64,000 nucleotides of DNA, taken from Bacteroidota bacterium. Its GTDB lineage: Bacteria > Bacteroidota > Bacteroidia > Cytophagales > Cyclobacteriaceae. Every line of letters begins with the position of its first letter. Position 1 is the first letter of the stretch. Below the pieces are notes generated by a model, which ran no database searches, was not told where the DNA came from, and saw nothing but the letters and a program-made list of their open reading frames with translations. Made by a program: the position numbers and the translations under genes. This document shows positions 35,191 through 44,100 of this stretch, one piece after another. The stretch is from NCBI GenBank assembly GCA_016178785.1, contig JACOSO010000074.1, positions 1 through 64,000 of the forward strand, in the 5' to 3' direction.

Positions 35191-35613
35191 GTGAAGCGCA
35201 CTATTATTCTATACGGCTTATCACTTGCGGTTCTTCTATTCGTTCTCAAGATGGTGGAATATCGATATTACATCCACGATTTATCGATCGAATTTTATGT
35301 TGGCGGAATTGCCATTCTTTTTTCAGCGCTCGGCATTTGGGCCGGATTAAAACTGACACGTAAAAAAGTGATCACTGCCTCACCTGACTTTGTGCTCGAT
35401 GAAACTCAAATGCAAAAACTAGGTATCAGCAAGCGCGAACACGAAGTGCTTCAACTGATGGCACAGGGCTTATCAAACCAGGAAATTGCAGACAAACTTT
35501 TTGTCTCACTCAATACGATCAAAACTCATTCTTCCAATCTATTTCTTAAACTCGATGTAAGTCGCAGAACGCAGGCTGTTCAAAAAGGGAAAGCGTTGAG
35601 ATTGATTCCTTGA
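35191..35613 (+). CDS. Membrane-tethered LuxR-type transcription regulator
   Basis: A 140-residue protein with two membrane helices (about 3-20 and 33-52) and a cytoplasmic GerE/LuxR helix-turn-helix: ISKREHEVLQLMAQGLSNQE, then VSLNTIKTHSSNLFLKLDV. There is no receiver or ligand domain. The start is GTG 35191. A membrane-bound HTH of this type is common in Bacteroidota beside DUF4199 genes, as found here 140 bases downstream, suggesting that the pair senses a membrane condition. Confidence 0.85.
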   Translation: MKRTIILYGLSLAVLLFVLKMVEYRYYIHDLSIEFYVGGIAILFSALGIWAGLKLTRKKVITASPDFVLDETQMQKLGISKREHEVLQLMAQGLSNQEIADKLFVSLNTIKTHSSNLFLKLDVSRRTQAVQKGKALRLIP

Positions 35614-35756
35614 GGCTTGACATGGGATACTTGTTATCGGATCCCAGATGATACTCGTACTTTCAGGCGAATTCACAAAAAATCAGAATAATCATACTTT
35701 TAGGTGAAGGCCGACAAGGTTTGAAGAGCTTGTTTTGAGGCAAAAACAAATCAACT

Positions 35757-36290
35757 ATGAAAAAGATAATACTTATCTACGGATTGATTGCAGGAGCGAT
35801 CGTCTCCGCAATGATGTTCATCTCCATGCCTTTGTACAAATCCGGGGCTATAACGCCAGACAAAGGTGAAGTGATCGGATACACCACAATGATCATCGCG
35901 TTGTCGATGGTTTTCTTTGGCATCAAATCATTTCGCGACAATTACCAAAATGGCACTATTACTTTCGCAAAGGGATTTAAGATTGGGGTTTTAATTACGC
36001 TCATTGCATCTGTGATGTATGCACTCTCATGGGAGGTTTCTTACAACCGCATAGGTCAGGAGTTTACTCAAAAAATGAGTGAGCACTATTTTGAAAAAAT
36101 GAAAGCCAAAGGCGCTTCAGAAACAGAACTTCAGGAAGCAAAACAAAAGATGAAATTGTACGCGGAGATGTACAAAAATCCGGTCATTCGCTTTGGAATC
36201 ACACTTATCGAAATTTTCCCGATAGGCCTTGCCCTTAGTTTATTAAGTGCCGGACTGCTTAGAAGGAAAGAATTTCTGCCTGCAAGTTAA
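35757..36290 (+). CDS. DUF4199 membrane protein
   Basis: A 177-residue inner-membrane protein with four helices (about 5-27, 40-60, 75-95 and 148-170) separated by a charged helical loop (EHYFEKMKAKGASETELQEA). The arrangement and the FAKGFKIGVLITLIAS segment are typical of DUF4199. Function unknown; it lies downstream of the tethered LuxR gene. It ends at a bidirectional hairpin shared with the convergent TerB-like gene. Confidence 0.82.
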   Translation: MKKIILIYGLIAGAIVSAMMFISMPLYKSGAITPDKGEVIGYTTMIIALSMVFFGIKSFRDNYQNGTITFAKGFKIGVLITLIASVMYALSWEVSYNRIGQEFTQKMSEHYFEKMKAKGASETELQEAKQKMKLYAEMYKNPVIRFGITLIEIFPIGLALSLLSAGLLRRKEFLPAS

Positions 36291-36307
36291 GTTCCCAACG
36301 CCAAAGC

Positions 36308-36334
36308 AATAAAGGGACTCCCGGGCCCTTTATT
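36308..36334. terminator. Bidirectional terminator-like hairpin
   Basis: AATAAAGGG (36308-36316) pairs with CCCTTTATT (36326-36334) across a nine-base loop ACTCCCGGG. It lies between convergent stops at 36290 and 36348, and the A/T flanks can provide a T-run in either direction. Confidence 0.65.
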
Positions 36335-36347
36335 CATCATTTACAAG

Positions 36348-36758
36348 TCACAAAACAGAGATAAACGACATTGGCTTTTTGAAAGTAAGACCGACCAGCT
36401 CCTTCTGCACTTTCATTACCTCCTCTAGATTAAGGCCGAGCTCCTTATGATAAACCATGTAAATGAATTGCCATTCGGTTTTGTCCATGAAGCCATCAGC
36501 ATTGGCCACCACGCAAAGCCACGCGACACAGCGAATCTGTCGCTGATGGTCAAGCCTTTTAAGTTCTTCAATGCTTTCGGCATAAATGTTTGAGGTGGTC
36601 CTTTTCTTCAGCAACTCAAGTACTGAAATAAATTCAGCTTCGCTGATTCCTTCGGTTTTGATCATTTGAATGCCAAGCGCCTCTTCGCGTTCGTTCACTT
36701 CACCATCGGCATGTACTAGCAGGAAGTAGAGTTTGATTAAAGCAGATTTTAAATTCAT
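36348..36758 (-). CDS. TerB-like helical protein
   Basis: A 136-residue all-alpha cytoplasmic protein. Two acid-rich loops, VHADGEVNEREE and ANADGFMDKTEW, occur in the paired pattern DG-x(2)-x-E typical of TerB/DjlA-N domains (tellurite-resistance and chaperone families). Each is followed by a hydrophobic helix. Such domains bind metal or membrane partners; no other ter gene is here, so a role in tellurite resistance is not implied. Confidence 0.72.
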   Translation of the reverse strand: MNLKSALIKLYFLLVHADGEVNEREEALGIQMIKTEGISEAEFISVLELLKKRTTSNIYAESIEELKRLDHQRQIRCVAWLCVVANADGFMDKTEWQFIYMVYHKELGLNLEEVMKVQKELVGLTFKKPMSFISVL

Positions 36759-37123
36759 AGGTTCGAGTGTTCACCCTTAGTGGTGAAAAATTGTGCCAAT
36801 CTATTTTCAACTATTAGACCCCCAAAATTAAGGTATATCAGAAAAAGAATTCCTAATGTGGGAATAAATACCCCAATATTTTTTCCGAGACCTTGATTAG
36901 CCGAATTACAAAATATTGGGTGAGAAATACGCAGATCGGCCATTACAATGTCCGAAAAAAAAAATCCGACAAATAAAATTGCCTGGTCAAATAGAAGCCC
37001 TCCTTCACTATTACATTCTTTTGACTGATTGATATTCCAAAAAAAACTAGCAACAGGTGGTTTACTTAGACCATGCGGAAACATTTCCGCCTGAGATTTT
37101 ATGTTAAACCTAACTAAAAACGT
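36759..37123. other. Upstream region of the susC-like gene
   Basis: A 365-base gap. A minus-strand frame (36755-37084, 109 codons) covers most of it and would overlap the TerB-like start as ATGA, but its N-terminal half looks unlike protein and I do not accept it. The right end holds a perfect 7-base inverted repeat (37075-37090) before susC. No clear TAnnTTTG box with a -33 partner is seen. Confidence 0.4.
37075..37090. promoter_or_regulatory. Inverted repeat upstream of susC
   Basis: GCGGAAA and TTTCCGC flank two bases, giving a perfect dyad that ends 33 bases before the susC ATG. It may be an operator for a dimeric regulator or a small 5'-UTR hairpin. No regulator gene is adjacent. Confidence 0.45.
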
Positions 37124-40100
37124 ATGAAGAAGTTTTTACTAATGTGCTTCTCATTCGGCATTGCAATCAGTGTCTGGGCGCAAGACCGAGTGATAACCGG
37201 AAAAGTGACATCCAGCGATGATGGATCGGCTTTGCCCGGTGTGAACGTAGTCTTAAAGGGGACTACAAGTGGAACAGTTACAGATGCCACTGGAGATTTT
37301 AAAATTAGTGTACCTGCGCCCGGTGGAGTTTTAATTTTTTCTTTCATTGGGATGAGAACCAGTGAGGAAGAAATAGGTGTGAGATCTGTAATTGACTTGC
37401 AAATGAAGGCCGATATAAAGCAGTTGCAGGAAGTAGTGGTGAATGCCATTGGCGAATCGCGACCTAAAGACAAACTGGGCATAGCCTCATCTACTATCAC
37501 CGGCAATTCTGTGGCACAGTCGGGTGAAGCAGGTGTAATCAACGGACTTGCCGGCAAAGCTGCCGGTTTGAATATTACCCGAAGTGGTGGCGACCCAGGT
37601 GCAGGATCATATATCCAGCTACGCGGTCAAAGCACGATCACTGGCGATTTGCAGCCTCTCATTGTTATTGACGGCATGCCCATGTTCAACAGCACCATTA
37701 TGATGAACAGTGTGGCAGGCACACAGCAACAGTCCAGGTTGAATGACTTGAATCCCGCTGACATAGCGAGCATAGAAGTGATCAAAAGTGCGGCTGGCGC
37801 TGCCCTGTGGGGGAGCCGTGCAGCAAATGGTGTGATCGTGATCACTACCAAGAAAGGCAAGAACACCCAAGGCAAACTGAGTGTGTCTTACACCGGCACA
37901 GTCTCTTTTGATAAGGTGAACAAGATGCCTGATTTACAAACAACTTATGGACAGGGCTTAAATGGCAGGTACTCTAATAATTCAAGTGCGAGTTATGGCG
38001 ACTTGATACCAACTCGCCCGGGCGGAGCGGATCCGACCCCAGCCCCCGGCTCGGCCTATGTTCTTTTCCCTGACGGAACTGTAAGAGGCGCGCTCGCAGG
38101 AGGAACTGCATCAAACCCACATGGGGGGAAAGTTTCTCAAAATGTGTACGACCACACCAAGGACGTATTTCAAACTGGACATTATGTAGAACATGGATTG
38201 AATATGAGTGCGGGAAGTGATCGATCTCAGTTCTACGCCAGCTATTCCAATTTATCTCAGCAGGGCATCATCAAAAGCAATAGCAACTACGACAAAAATG
38301 TAGCCAGGATCAATGTATCTACTGCGTTCACCGATAAACTGCACGCAACTGCAAGTGCTAACTTTTCAAACATCAGATCCAATCGGATTCAACAAGGGAG
38401 CAATACTTCAGGGCTTCTGCTGGGTATGTTGCGAACATCACCTGATTTTGATAACACACAATATATAGGTACAGCATTTAACGCAGCAGGCGTGGGAACA
38501 TTAGACAAGGAGATCACTTACCGAAATCCAATTGGAGCAAGTGCAACCCCTGGCTACGACAACCCATTTTGGACTATCAATAAAAACCGAAGCTACTCTG
38601 TGGTAAATCGGTTTATCGGCAATTTTGAATTGAACTACGATGCCACAGACTGGCTGACTCTAAAGGCCAACGCAGGGGTAGATACCTATTCAGACCGCAG
38701 AACTGATTTCGGCAATGCGCAGTCACAGTCTTTTTTAAGCGGATCTTATTCAGAGCAATATTTTCAGGAATCGCAATGGAATACCAATTTGTTTGCCACC
38801 GCCAAAAAGAAGTTTTCGGATTTTTTCAATGGATCAATTTTGGTTGGATTTAATTACAACAACAGGCAGTTCAATAATGTCGGAGCCAGCGTATCAAATT
38901 TTCTCATCCCTGATGCGCCTGCCAATTTTAGCAACTCACCAACCTCCAATCGCAGCCCGTTCAACAGTGCCTCTACCATCCGCACGTCAGCCGGGTTTAC
39001 CGAAATCAATGGCGAGATCGCAGATCAATTATTTATAAGCCTTACCGGAAGGGCCGAAAGTGCTTCTACATTTGGTCCACAAGCTCAAAGCTTGTTTTAT
39101 TATCCTTCAGCTTCGACCGCCTGGCAGTTTTCGAAAATAATCGGAACCAATGATTTCTTCAGCTTTGGTAAATTGAGGGCATCTTATGGCGTGGTTGGTA
39201 AGCAACCCGATCCTTACTTAAATCTGACGCAGTTCGGTCTTCAGAATTATACCGATGCGTATGGTGGCAATTTATCAGGCTCAATTTATGGGGTGGGCGG
39301 CTATGCCATCTCTACACTGGCAGGCAATCAGAAGATCAGGCCCGAGAAAAAACACGAAACCGAAGCAGGACTTGATCTAAGATTCTTTAACGACAGGGTC
39401 TCTTTTAGTGCCACTGCTTTTTATAATAAAACTACTGATGCCATTCTACAAACCCAGGTGGCACCCACGAGTGGCTTTACCAATACAATTGCCAATGCAG
39501 GGGTGATCGAAAACAAAGGCGTTGAATTATCCTTAGGTGCAACGCTGCTGAAATTGCAAAACGGATTTACATGGACTACGAATGTGATCTGGTATGCCTA
39601 TCGCAATCAAGTCCTTGACCTGGCAGGTGCAGATTATGTGGTTTTGTCTGGCTTTGCCAATGGCTCTTCTGTGGCTGCGAAAGGCAAGGCGCTGGGTGCA
39701 TTGTATGGAACCGATTACACCCGAAATGCGAATGGTACTTACGTGCTCGATGCCAACGGTTTCCCAACCGTGAACCCTAACATCTCTACAGTGGGCAACC
39801 CCAATCCAAACTATCGGGCAAGCTTGGGCAACACATTTACCTATAAAGGAGTGAGCGTTTATGCTTTGTTTGAAGCCATGGTGGGTGGTCAGATGTGGAA
39901 TGGAACGCAAGGTGCCCTTTTCAATTTTGGCACATCGAAATACACGGCAACCACCACTACGCTCAATGCAACAGATGCAGCTGCAACAAAAACTTCTGAC
40001 GGTGCTACCATTGCAACTTCGTCAAGATCTACCTTGAATTCAGACGGGAGCTACACATTCAGAGGCACAGTAACTGATTTTGGAGGAGGCAAAGTCGCCT

Positions 40101-40411
40101 TAGATCAGAACTGGTACAGGACAGGAGGCAGTGGCTTTAACATCATCGCACCTTTTGTACAGGATGCTACATGGGCCAGGCTACGAGAAGTGACACTTTC
40201 GTATTCATTGAACTCAGCAGCATTTAAAACAGCGACCAAATTACAATCAGTTTCTTTCGCTCTCACCGGCCGGAACTTGCTTTTGTGGACGCCTTACAAA
40301 GGTATAGACCCAGACACCAATTTGACGGGCGCCAGCAATGGCCGAGGGTTGGATTATTTCCAGAACCCAAACACTAAGTCGATTTTGTTTAAGCTGACGA
40401 TTACGTATTAA
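37124..40411 (+). CDS. SusC/RagA-type TonB-linked outer-membrane transporter
   Basis: A 1095-residue outer-membrane transporter. The signal peptide ends ISVWAQ; the CarboxypepD_reg domain begins DRVITGKVTSSDDGSALPGV; the plug includes LNITRSGGDPGAGSYIQLRG, PLIVIDGMPM, IEVIKSAAGAALWGSRAANG and VIVITTKKGK, all SusC hallmarks. The 22-strand barrel closes with GLDYFQNPNTKSILFKLTITY. It imports oligosaccharides or peptides handed over by its SusD partner, encoded 20 bases downstream. No glycoside hydrolase, hybrid two-component or sigma/anti-sigma gene is adjacent. Confidence 0.95.
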   Translation: MKKFLLMCFSFGIAISVWAQDRVITGKVTSSDDGSALPGVNVVLKGTTSGTVTDATGDFKISVPAPGGVLIFSFIGMRTSEEEIGVRSVIDLQMKADIKQLQEVVVNAIGESRPKDKLGIASSTITGNSVAQSGEAGVINGLAGKAAGLNITRSGGDPGAGSYIQLRGQSTITGDLQPLIVIDGMPMFNSTIMMNSVAGTQQQSRLNDLNPADIASIEVIKSAAGAALWGSRAANGVIVITTKKGKNTQGKLSVSYTGTVSFDKVNKMPDLQTTYGQGLNGRYSNNSSASYGDLIPTRPGGADPTPAPGSAYVLFPDGTVRGALAGGTASNPHGGKVSQNVYDHTKDVFQTGHYVEHGLNMSAGSDRSQFYASYSNLSQQGIIKSNSNYDKNVARINVSTAFTDKLHATASANFSNIRSNRIQQGSNTSGLLLGMLRTSPDFDNTQYIGTAFNAAGVGTLDKEITYRNPIGASATPGYDNPFWTINKNRSYSVVNRFIGNFELNYDATDWLTLKANAGVDTYSDRRTDFGNAQSQSFLSGSYSEQYFQESQWNTNLFATAKKKFSDFFNGSILVGFNYNNRQFNNVGASVSNFLIPDAPANFSNSPTSNRSPFNSASTIRTSAGFTEINGEIADQLFISLTGRAESASTFGPQAQSLFYYPSASTAWQFSKIIGTNDFFSFGKLRASYGVVGKQPDPYLNLTQFGLQNYTDAYGGNLSGSIYGVGGYAISTLAGNQKIRPEKKHETEAGLDLRFFNDRVSFSATAFYNKTTDAILQTQVAPTSGFTNTIANAGVIENKGVELSLGATLLKLQNGFTWTTNVIWYAYRNQVLDLAGADYVVLSGFANGSSVAAKGKALGALYGTDYTRNANGTYVLDANGFPTVNPNISTVGNPNPNYRASLGNTFTYKGVSVYALFEAMVGGQMWNGTQGALFNFGTSKYTATTTTLNATDAAATKTSDGATIATSSRSTLNSDGSYTFRGTVTDFGGGKVALDQNWYRTGGSGFNIIAPFVQDATWARLREVTLSYSLNSAAFKTATKLQSVSFALTGRNLLLWTPYKGIDPDTNLTGASNGRGLDYFQNPNTKSILFKLTITY

Positions 40412-40431
40412 AATTAAAATCGAAAAATATT

Positions 40432-41925
40432 ATGAAAAATATACTCTATAAAAAAGTGGCCGCCACTGTTTGTGCGATCACTCTGATGATGCTCACCAAC
40501 TGTACTAACTTAACTAACGGGCTTTCAACCGATCCGGTGAATATTACCGACCCAAGTGTGATTGCCATCAGCAAGTACATGACCGGGGCTGAGATATCGC
40601 TGATCGGAATTTACGAAGCCAACATCGCGCGCATGTCAGGCATGTGGGCGGGGTACTTTAGCGGTGAAGACAGACAATATGCGGGAATTGGTTCTTATGT
40701 CGTTTCCGGCCAGGATTTTAATACCGAATGGGTTACGATCTACACGGCAATACTTAACAACACCAAGATCATCAAAGCAAATGCAGAACCCACCGGCAAC
40801 TTTGTGAGCATAGGTATCGCCCAGGCTATGGAGGGAATGTGCATTGGGTTGGCTGCAGACTTATGGGGCGATGTACCTTATTCGGAGGTTGCCCAATATC
40901 CTGCTATAACAGCACCCAAGTTTGATACGCAAACTTCTGTTTACGCTGCAGCACAATCGTTGCTTGATCAGGCCATCGTGAATTTGGGCAAAGCTGGAAA
41001 TGCTCCTGGGGACTTTCTCCTCAACGGAAATAAAAGCGCCTGGATAGCCGTTGCGCATACAATAAAGGCAAGGTTGTATTTACACACCCGCGACTATGCC
41101 AGTGCATTGGGGCAAGCCGCACAAGGGATCAGCAACGTTAGTGGTAATCTGATGGCTACACACGGCAATGCAGTACAACAAAATTTCAATCTCTATTATT
41201 CTTTTCTGACATACGACCGCTCGAGCTACATGGGGGCAAACTCATACGCACCCAAGTTGCTGGACAAGAAACTTTCTAACAGCAGAAACAATGCAAAGAC
41301 CGATGAGACAGCACGCCTCAACTATTATTATTATCCAGGTGGTGGTTTAAATATCTCGGGAATATCGTACGAGCCCAACGTATTGACTGCAGATGATGCC
41401 ACGGCAGGCTGGGGAAATGATACAGCTCATGATGGTTTTTTTGGCGCTGAAACTCCTTTTCCAATTGCTTCCTTCGAGGAAAATCAATTGATCTTGGCAG
41501 AGGCTTATTCCAAAACTGCAGATCCTACTAATGCTCTTACCAGCTTAAATTCATTACGTACATACTACAATACGGGGTCGCATGTTGGCCCCGGGTACAA
41601 GGCCGATTATGCTTACAAATATTTGCCCTACGTGTACGCTGATTTTGCACCAGGGGGTATTGAGAACGCGGATAACATTGCACAAGATGCGGCTTTGTTA
41701 CGGGAAATACTGGAAGAAAGATACGTTACTTTTATTGGGCAGATCGAAGGATACAACGACATGAGAAGGACGCACAATTTGCTAAGCATTCCTCTTGTTG
41801 CAGGCAAAACAAACTTCCCTCAGCGCGCACTTTATTCACAGATAGAAGTAAACACTAACCCCAATGTACCTGCATCGGGTGTTGGGCTGTACGATCAAGT
41901 CAACGCTTTCTCTACCGCATACTGA
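40432..41925 (+). CDS. SusD/RagB-family outer-membrane lipoprotein (SusD-like type 2)
   Basis: A 497-residue surface lipoprotein forming the lid of the SusC pore. The leader KVAATVCAITLMMLTNC contains a lipobox with cysteine at about residue 24. The text is TPR-like and matches the SusD_2 subclass (GICIAMLAADLWGDVPYSEV-like block at 140-155, here IGLAADLWGDVPYSEVAQYP), with IAVAHTIKARLYLHTRDYA and ILEERYVTFIGQIEGYNDMR near the end. Ligand unknown. It ends at a strong terminator, so the unit is only these two genes. Confidence 0.92.
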   Translation: MKNILYKKVAATVCAITLMMLTNCTNLTNGLSTDPVNITDPSVIAISKYMTGAEISLIGIYEANIARMSGMWAGYFSGEDRQYAGIGSYVVSGQDFNTEWVTIYTAILNNTKIIKANAEPTGNFVSIGIAQAMEGMCIGLAADLWGDVPYSEVAQYPAITAPKFDTQTSVYAAAQSLLDQAIVNLGKAGNAPGDFLLNGNKSAWIAVAHTIKARLYLHTRDYASALGQAAQGISNVSGNLMATHGNAVQQNFNLYYSFLTYDRSSYMGANSYAPKLLDKKLSNSRNNAKTDETARLNYYYYPGGGLNISGISYEPNVLTADDATAGWGNDTAHDGFFGAETPFPIASFEENQLILAEAYSKTADPTNALTSLNSLRTYYNTGSHVGPGYKADYAYKYLPYVYADFAPGGIENADNIAQDAALLREILEERYVTFIGQIEGYNDMRRTHNLLSIPLVAGKTNFPQRALYSQIEVNTNPNVPASGVGLYDQVNAFSTAY

Positions 41926-41942
41926 AGTGTTGATTAATTAAG

Positions 41943-41977
41943 ACCGCTCCGTAAAATTTATGGAGCGGTTTTTAAAT
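41943..41977 (+). terminator. Intrinsic terminator of the susCD pair
   Basis: ACCGCTCC (41943-41950) pairs with GGAGCGGT (41962-41969); the inner TAAA/TTTA extends the stem. The right arm runs into TTTTTAAATTTTTT, a clear T-tract. It lies 18 bases after the SusD stop. Confidence 0.88.
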
Positions 41978-42095
41978 TTTTTGGTTTAGTTATTCAATTC
42001 TTCTTATTCACCAATACGAGGGGCTCACCGGTTGAATTTTTTTCATTGATGAATGATAAAGAAGTTACTTCGAAATAAATATAAACTTTAAATAT

Positions 42096-42914
42096 ATGGA
42101 GGCAGGCTTAGGTTTAGGTAAAACAGGGGCTGCCCGTAGCTGCCTCGGAAGGGGCAGCTTTTCATGTTTCGACTGGAAGGGTCTCAACACAATTATTCTT
42201 GCGATAATTTTTTCAGTGACTGCAAGTTTTGATACTGCAGAGAAACCAAAACCCTTTGCTGTCGTGGAATTGTTCACTGCCGAAGGTTGCTCGAGTTGCC
42301 CCGCGGCAGATGATCTGCTCAAAGAGATGACGGAGATTCTGCAAAAGGAAGGAAAGGAAGTACTCAGTCTTTCTTTTCATGTTACCTATTGGAACAAGTA
42401 TGGGTGGGAAGATATCTACAGCAACGAAATATTTACCGACCGACAAAAAAATTATGTAAACTCATTAAAGTTACAGCAACTCTATACTCCCCAGGCCATA
42501 GTAAATGGCGAACAGGAATTTATCGGCTCCGATCCGATCAACTTTAGGAACAAAGTTGTTTCAGCGCTTGGTGTCAACCCTGTTTATTCCATCCATGCTC
42601 AGGCAAAAAAAGAAAACAGCGAAGTAGCCCTTACGTACGAGTTGAATAAAGAACCGAAAAATGTTTTGCTCAATATCGCAATAGTAGAGAATTCGATTGT
42701 GCACCGTGTGCTGCGTGGCGAAAATAAAGACCGAACGCTGAAACACTACAATGTAGTGCGCTCCTTCAAGACGGTGATGCCAAAAGCAAAGGAAGAAATT
42801 AAGGTGGGTTGGCCCGAAGGATTAGCAAAGGATAGAGCAAGCATTATTTTGTATCTGCAAAATTCTAAATCACTGAAAATAACAGGAGCAGTAAAAGTGG
42901 ATATGCAGAAATGA
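42096..42914 (+). CDS. DUF1223 thioredoxin-fold protein
   Basis: A 272-residue protein whose core is DUF1223: VVELFTAEGCSSCPAADDLL with cysteines C65 and C68, HVTYWNKYGWEDIYSNEIFT, and YTPQAIVNGEQEFIGSD. This is a thioredoxin-like fold of unknown redox partner. A hydrophobic segment (about 31-45) is probably a signal anchor or leader for export. The first 25 codons are unusual: they contain a terminator-like hairpin and read Gly/Ser/Arg-rich, so the true start may differ, but no better in-frame start codon is seen. It may be co-transcribed with the two following genes. Confidence 0.78.
   Translation: MEAGLGLGKTGAARSCLGRGSFSCFDWKGLNTIILAIIFSVTASFDTAEKPKPFAVVELFTAEGCSSCPAADDLLKEMTEILQKEGKEVLSLSFHVTYWNKYGWEDIYSNEIFTDRQKNYVNSLKLQQLYTPQAIVNGEQEFIGSDPINFRNKVVSALGVNPVYSIHAQAKKENSEVALTYELNKEPKNVLLNIAIVENSIVHRVLRGENKDRTLKHYNVVRSFKTVMPKAKEEIKVGWPEGLAKDRASIILYLQNSKSLKITGAVKVDMQK
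42138..42162 (+). terminator. Terminator-like hairpin inside the 5' end of the DUF1223 frame
   Basis: AGCTGCC (42138-42144) pairs with GGCAGCT (42153-42159) across an eight-base loop, followed by TTTC. A second possible left arm GCTGCCC (42129-42135) competes for the same right arm. Alternative stems of this kind could act as an attenuator, or the element may be an inserted terminator. Confidence 0.45.
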
Positions 42915-42956
42915 ATTAAAATACACCCTGAAAATTAAAACTTAAACTTCAATACT

Positions 42957-43451
42957 ATGAACACTTCATCGACCTCAGGCTTTGTTCAATCTGGCGGTCT
43001 GACCAAAGCCATTTTTATGGCGGGTTTGTTGGCCGGCACATTAGACATTATTGCTGCTTGCATTCAGGCTTACCTCGTAAAAAGCATCACTCCCGACAGA
43101 ATACTATTGTACATTGCAACCTCCCTCTTTGGGCGCGATGCCTACGCTGGCGGCATTAGTATGATCCTGGTCGGCTTACTGATCCATTACCTGATCGCTA
43201 CTGGATGGACTACCCTTTTCTTTTTGTCTTATCCCAAAATAAATTTTCTTACGCAAAACAAAATTGTTGTTGGGTTACTTTATGGGGTTTTTGTTTGGGT
43301 CATGATGAACCGTGTGCTTGTTCCCCTCACGCGTGTTGCCACCGGACCTTTCAAGTTGAGCAATGCATTGATCGGTTGTGCCATATTAATGATGTGTATC
43401 GGATTACCTATTTCCATCATGGCCCATAGATATTATTCAGATAAACATTAA
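42957..43451 (+). CDS. Four-helix membrane protein
   Basis: A 164-residue inner-membrane protein with helices near 15-38, 62-85, 97-120 and 132-153. The first includes GGLTKAIFMAGLLAGTLDII, the second GGISMILVGLLIHYLIATGW. The overall pattern faintly recalls DUF1440/YagU-type proteins, but I cannot assign it. It stands 42 bases after the DUF1223 gene and 30 before the NTF2-like gene, in the same direction. Confidence 0.7.
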   Translation: MNTSSTSGFVQSGGLTKAIFMAGLLAGTLDIIAACIQAYLVKSITPDRILLYIATSLFGRDAYAGGISMILVGLLIHYLIATGWTTLFFLSYPKINFLTQNKIVVGLLYGVFVWVMMNRVLVPLTRVATGPFKLSNALIGCAILMMCIGLPISIMAHRYYSDKH

Positions 43452-43481
43452 TCGATTTTATTAACAGCAATATTCACTCCC

Positions 43482-43952
43482 ATGAGAAAAAAACCAATAC
43501 TTATTTTTTTTATCAGTCTTTTTTCGACTGTGCAATTTTTAATCGCGCAACCAATCAAAAAAGACAATGATAAAAAGAATGACATCGCTGTTTTAAGCAA
43601 ACTGAACGCCCAATTCATCAAAAATTTTATAGCCCAGGATACCGTTGCGCACAACCAAATCATTCACAAAGATTTTGTTTGCATAGAAGGCAATGGGCAT
43701 GTTTTCGAACGGAACGAATACATGAAGGCCTGGGCACATGATTATCAAAACGGAGGGTTCACTTCCTTTGCCTACACGGACGAGGTCATTCGCATTTTTG
43801 ACAACATGGCTTTAGTCCGATCGAAAACAGTTTACACCCGAGTAAATAACGGTGTCACCACTCAAGGTAAAGGAGTGTATACCGACACTTATATCAAAGA
43901 AAATGGAAGATGGTGGTGCGTACAGGCACACATCACCCCGATAAGCCAATAG
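43482..43952 (+). CDS. Exported NTF2-like (SnoaL/DUF4440) protein
   Basis: A 156-residue protein with a signal peptide (MRKKPILIFFISLFSTVQFLIAQ) and one NTF2-like cone domain: VLSKLNAQFIKNFIAQDTVA, HKDFVCIEGNGHVFERNEYM, NMALVRSKTVYTRVN and NGRWWCVQAHITPI. This fold includes ketosteroid-isomerase-like enzymes and non-catalytic binding proteins; here it is exported, which fits many Bacteroidota DUF4440 members. Substrate unknown. It lies upstream of the LytS/LytTR pair, but a -7 box separates them. Confidence 0.82.
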   Translation: MRKKPILIFFISLFSTVQFLIAQPIKKDNDKKNDIAVLSKLNAQFIKNFIAQDTVAHNQIIHKDFVCIEGNGHVFERNEYMKAWAHDYQNGGFTSFAYTDEVIRIFDNMALVRSKTVYTRVNNGVTTQGKGVYTDTYIKENGRWWCVQAHITPISQ

Positions 43953-44086
43953 TTCGTAGAAGCTAGCAGCCGAGCGGATAATTTTTAATTCGTGATAACC
44001 ATTTTCTTTGATTAGGCGCAAACGAAAATCTGTCACACGCAATTCCCTTCCTGTTGTTGTTATTAATATTCTACTCTATTAATCCC

Positions 44087-44094
44087 TAATTTTG
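44087..44094 (+). promoter_or_regulatory. Putative -7 box (TAATTTTG) of the LytS-type kinase gene
   Basis: TAATTTTG matches the consensus and is followed by CGTGAG and the ATG at 44101, a six-base gap. No -33 TTTG at 19-21 bases is visible, only TTGTTGTT about 27 bases upstream. A leaderless transcript is implied if the box is used. Confidence 0.5.
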
Positions 44095-44100
44095 CGTGAG

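Noticed and set aside
36755-37084. 109-codon minus-strand frame upstream of the TerB-like gene with an ATGA overlap.
   Set aside because: The first half has unlikely composition and no family features, it occupies the whole susC upstream region, and the overlap with the next ATG can arise by chance.
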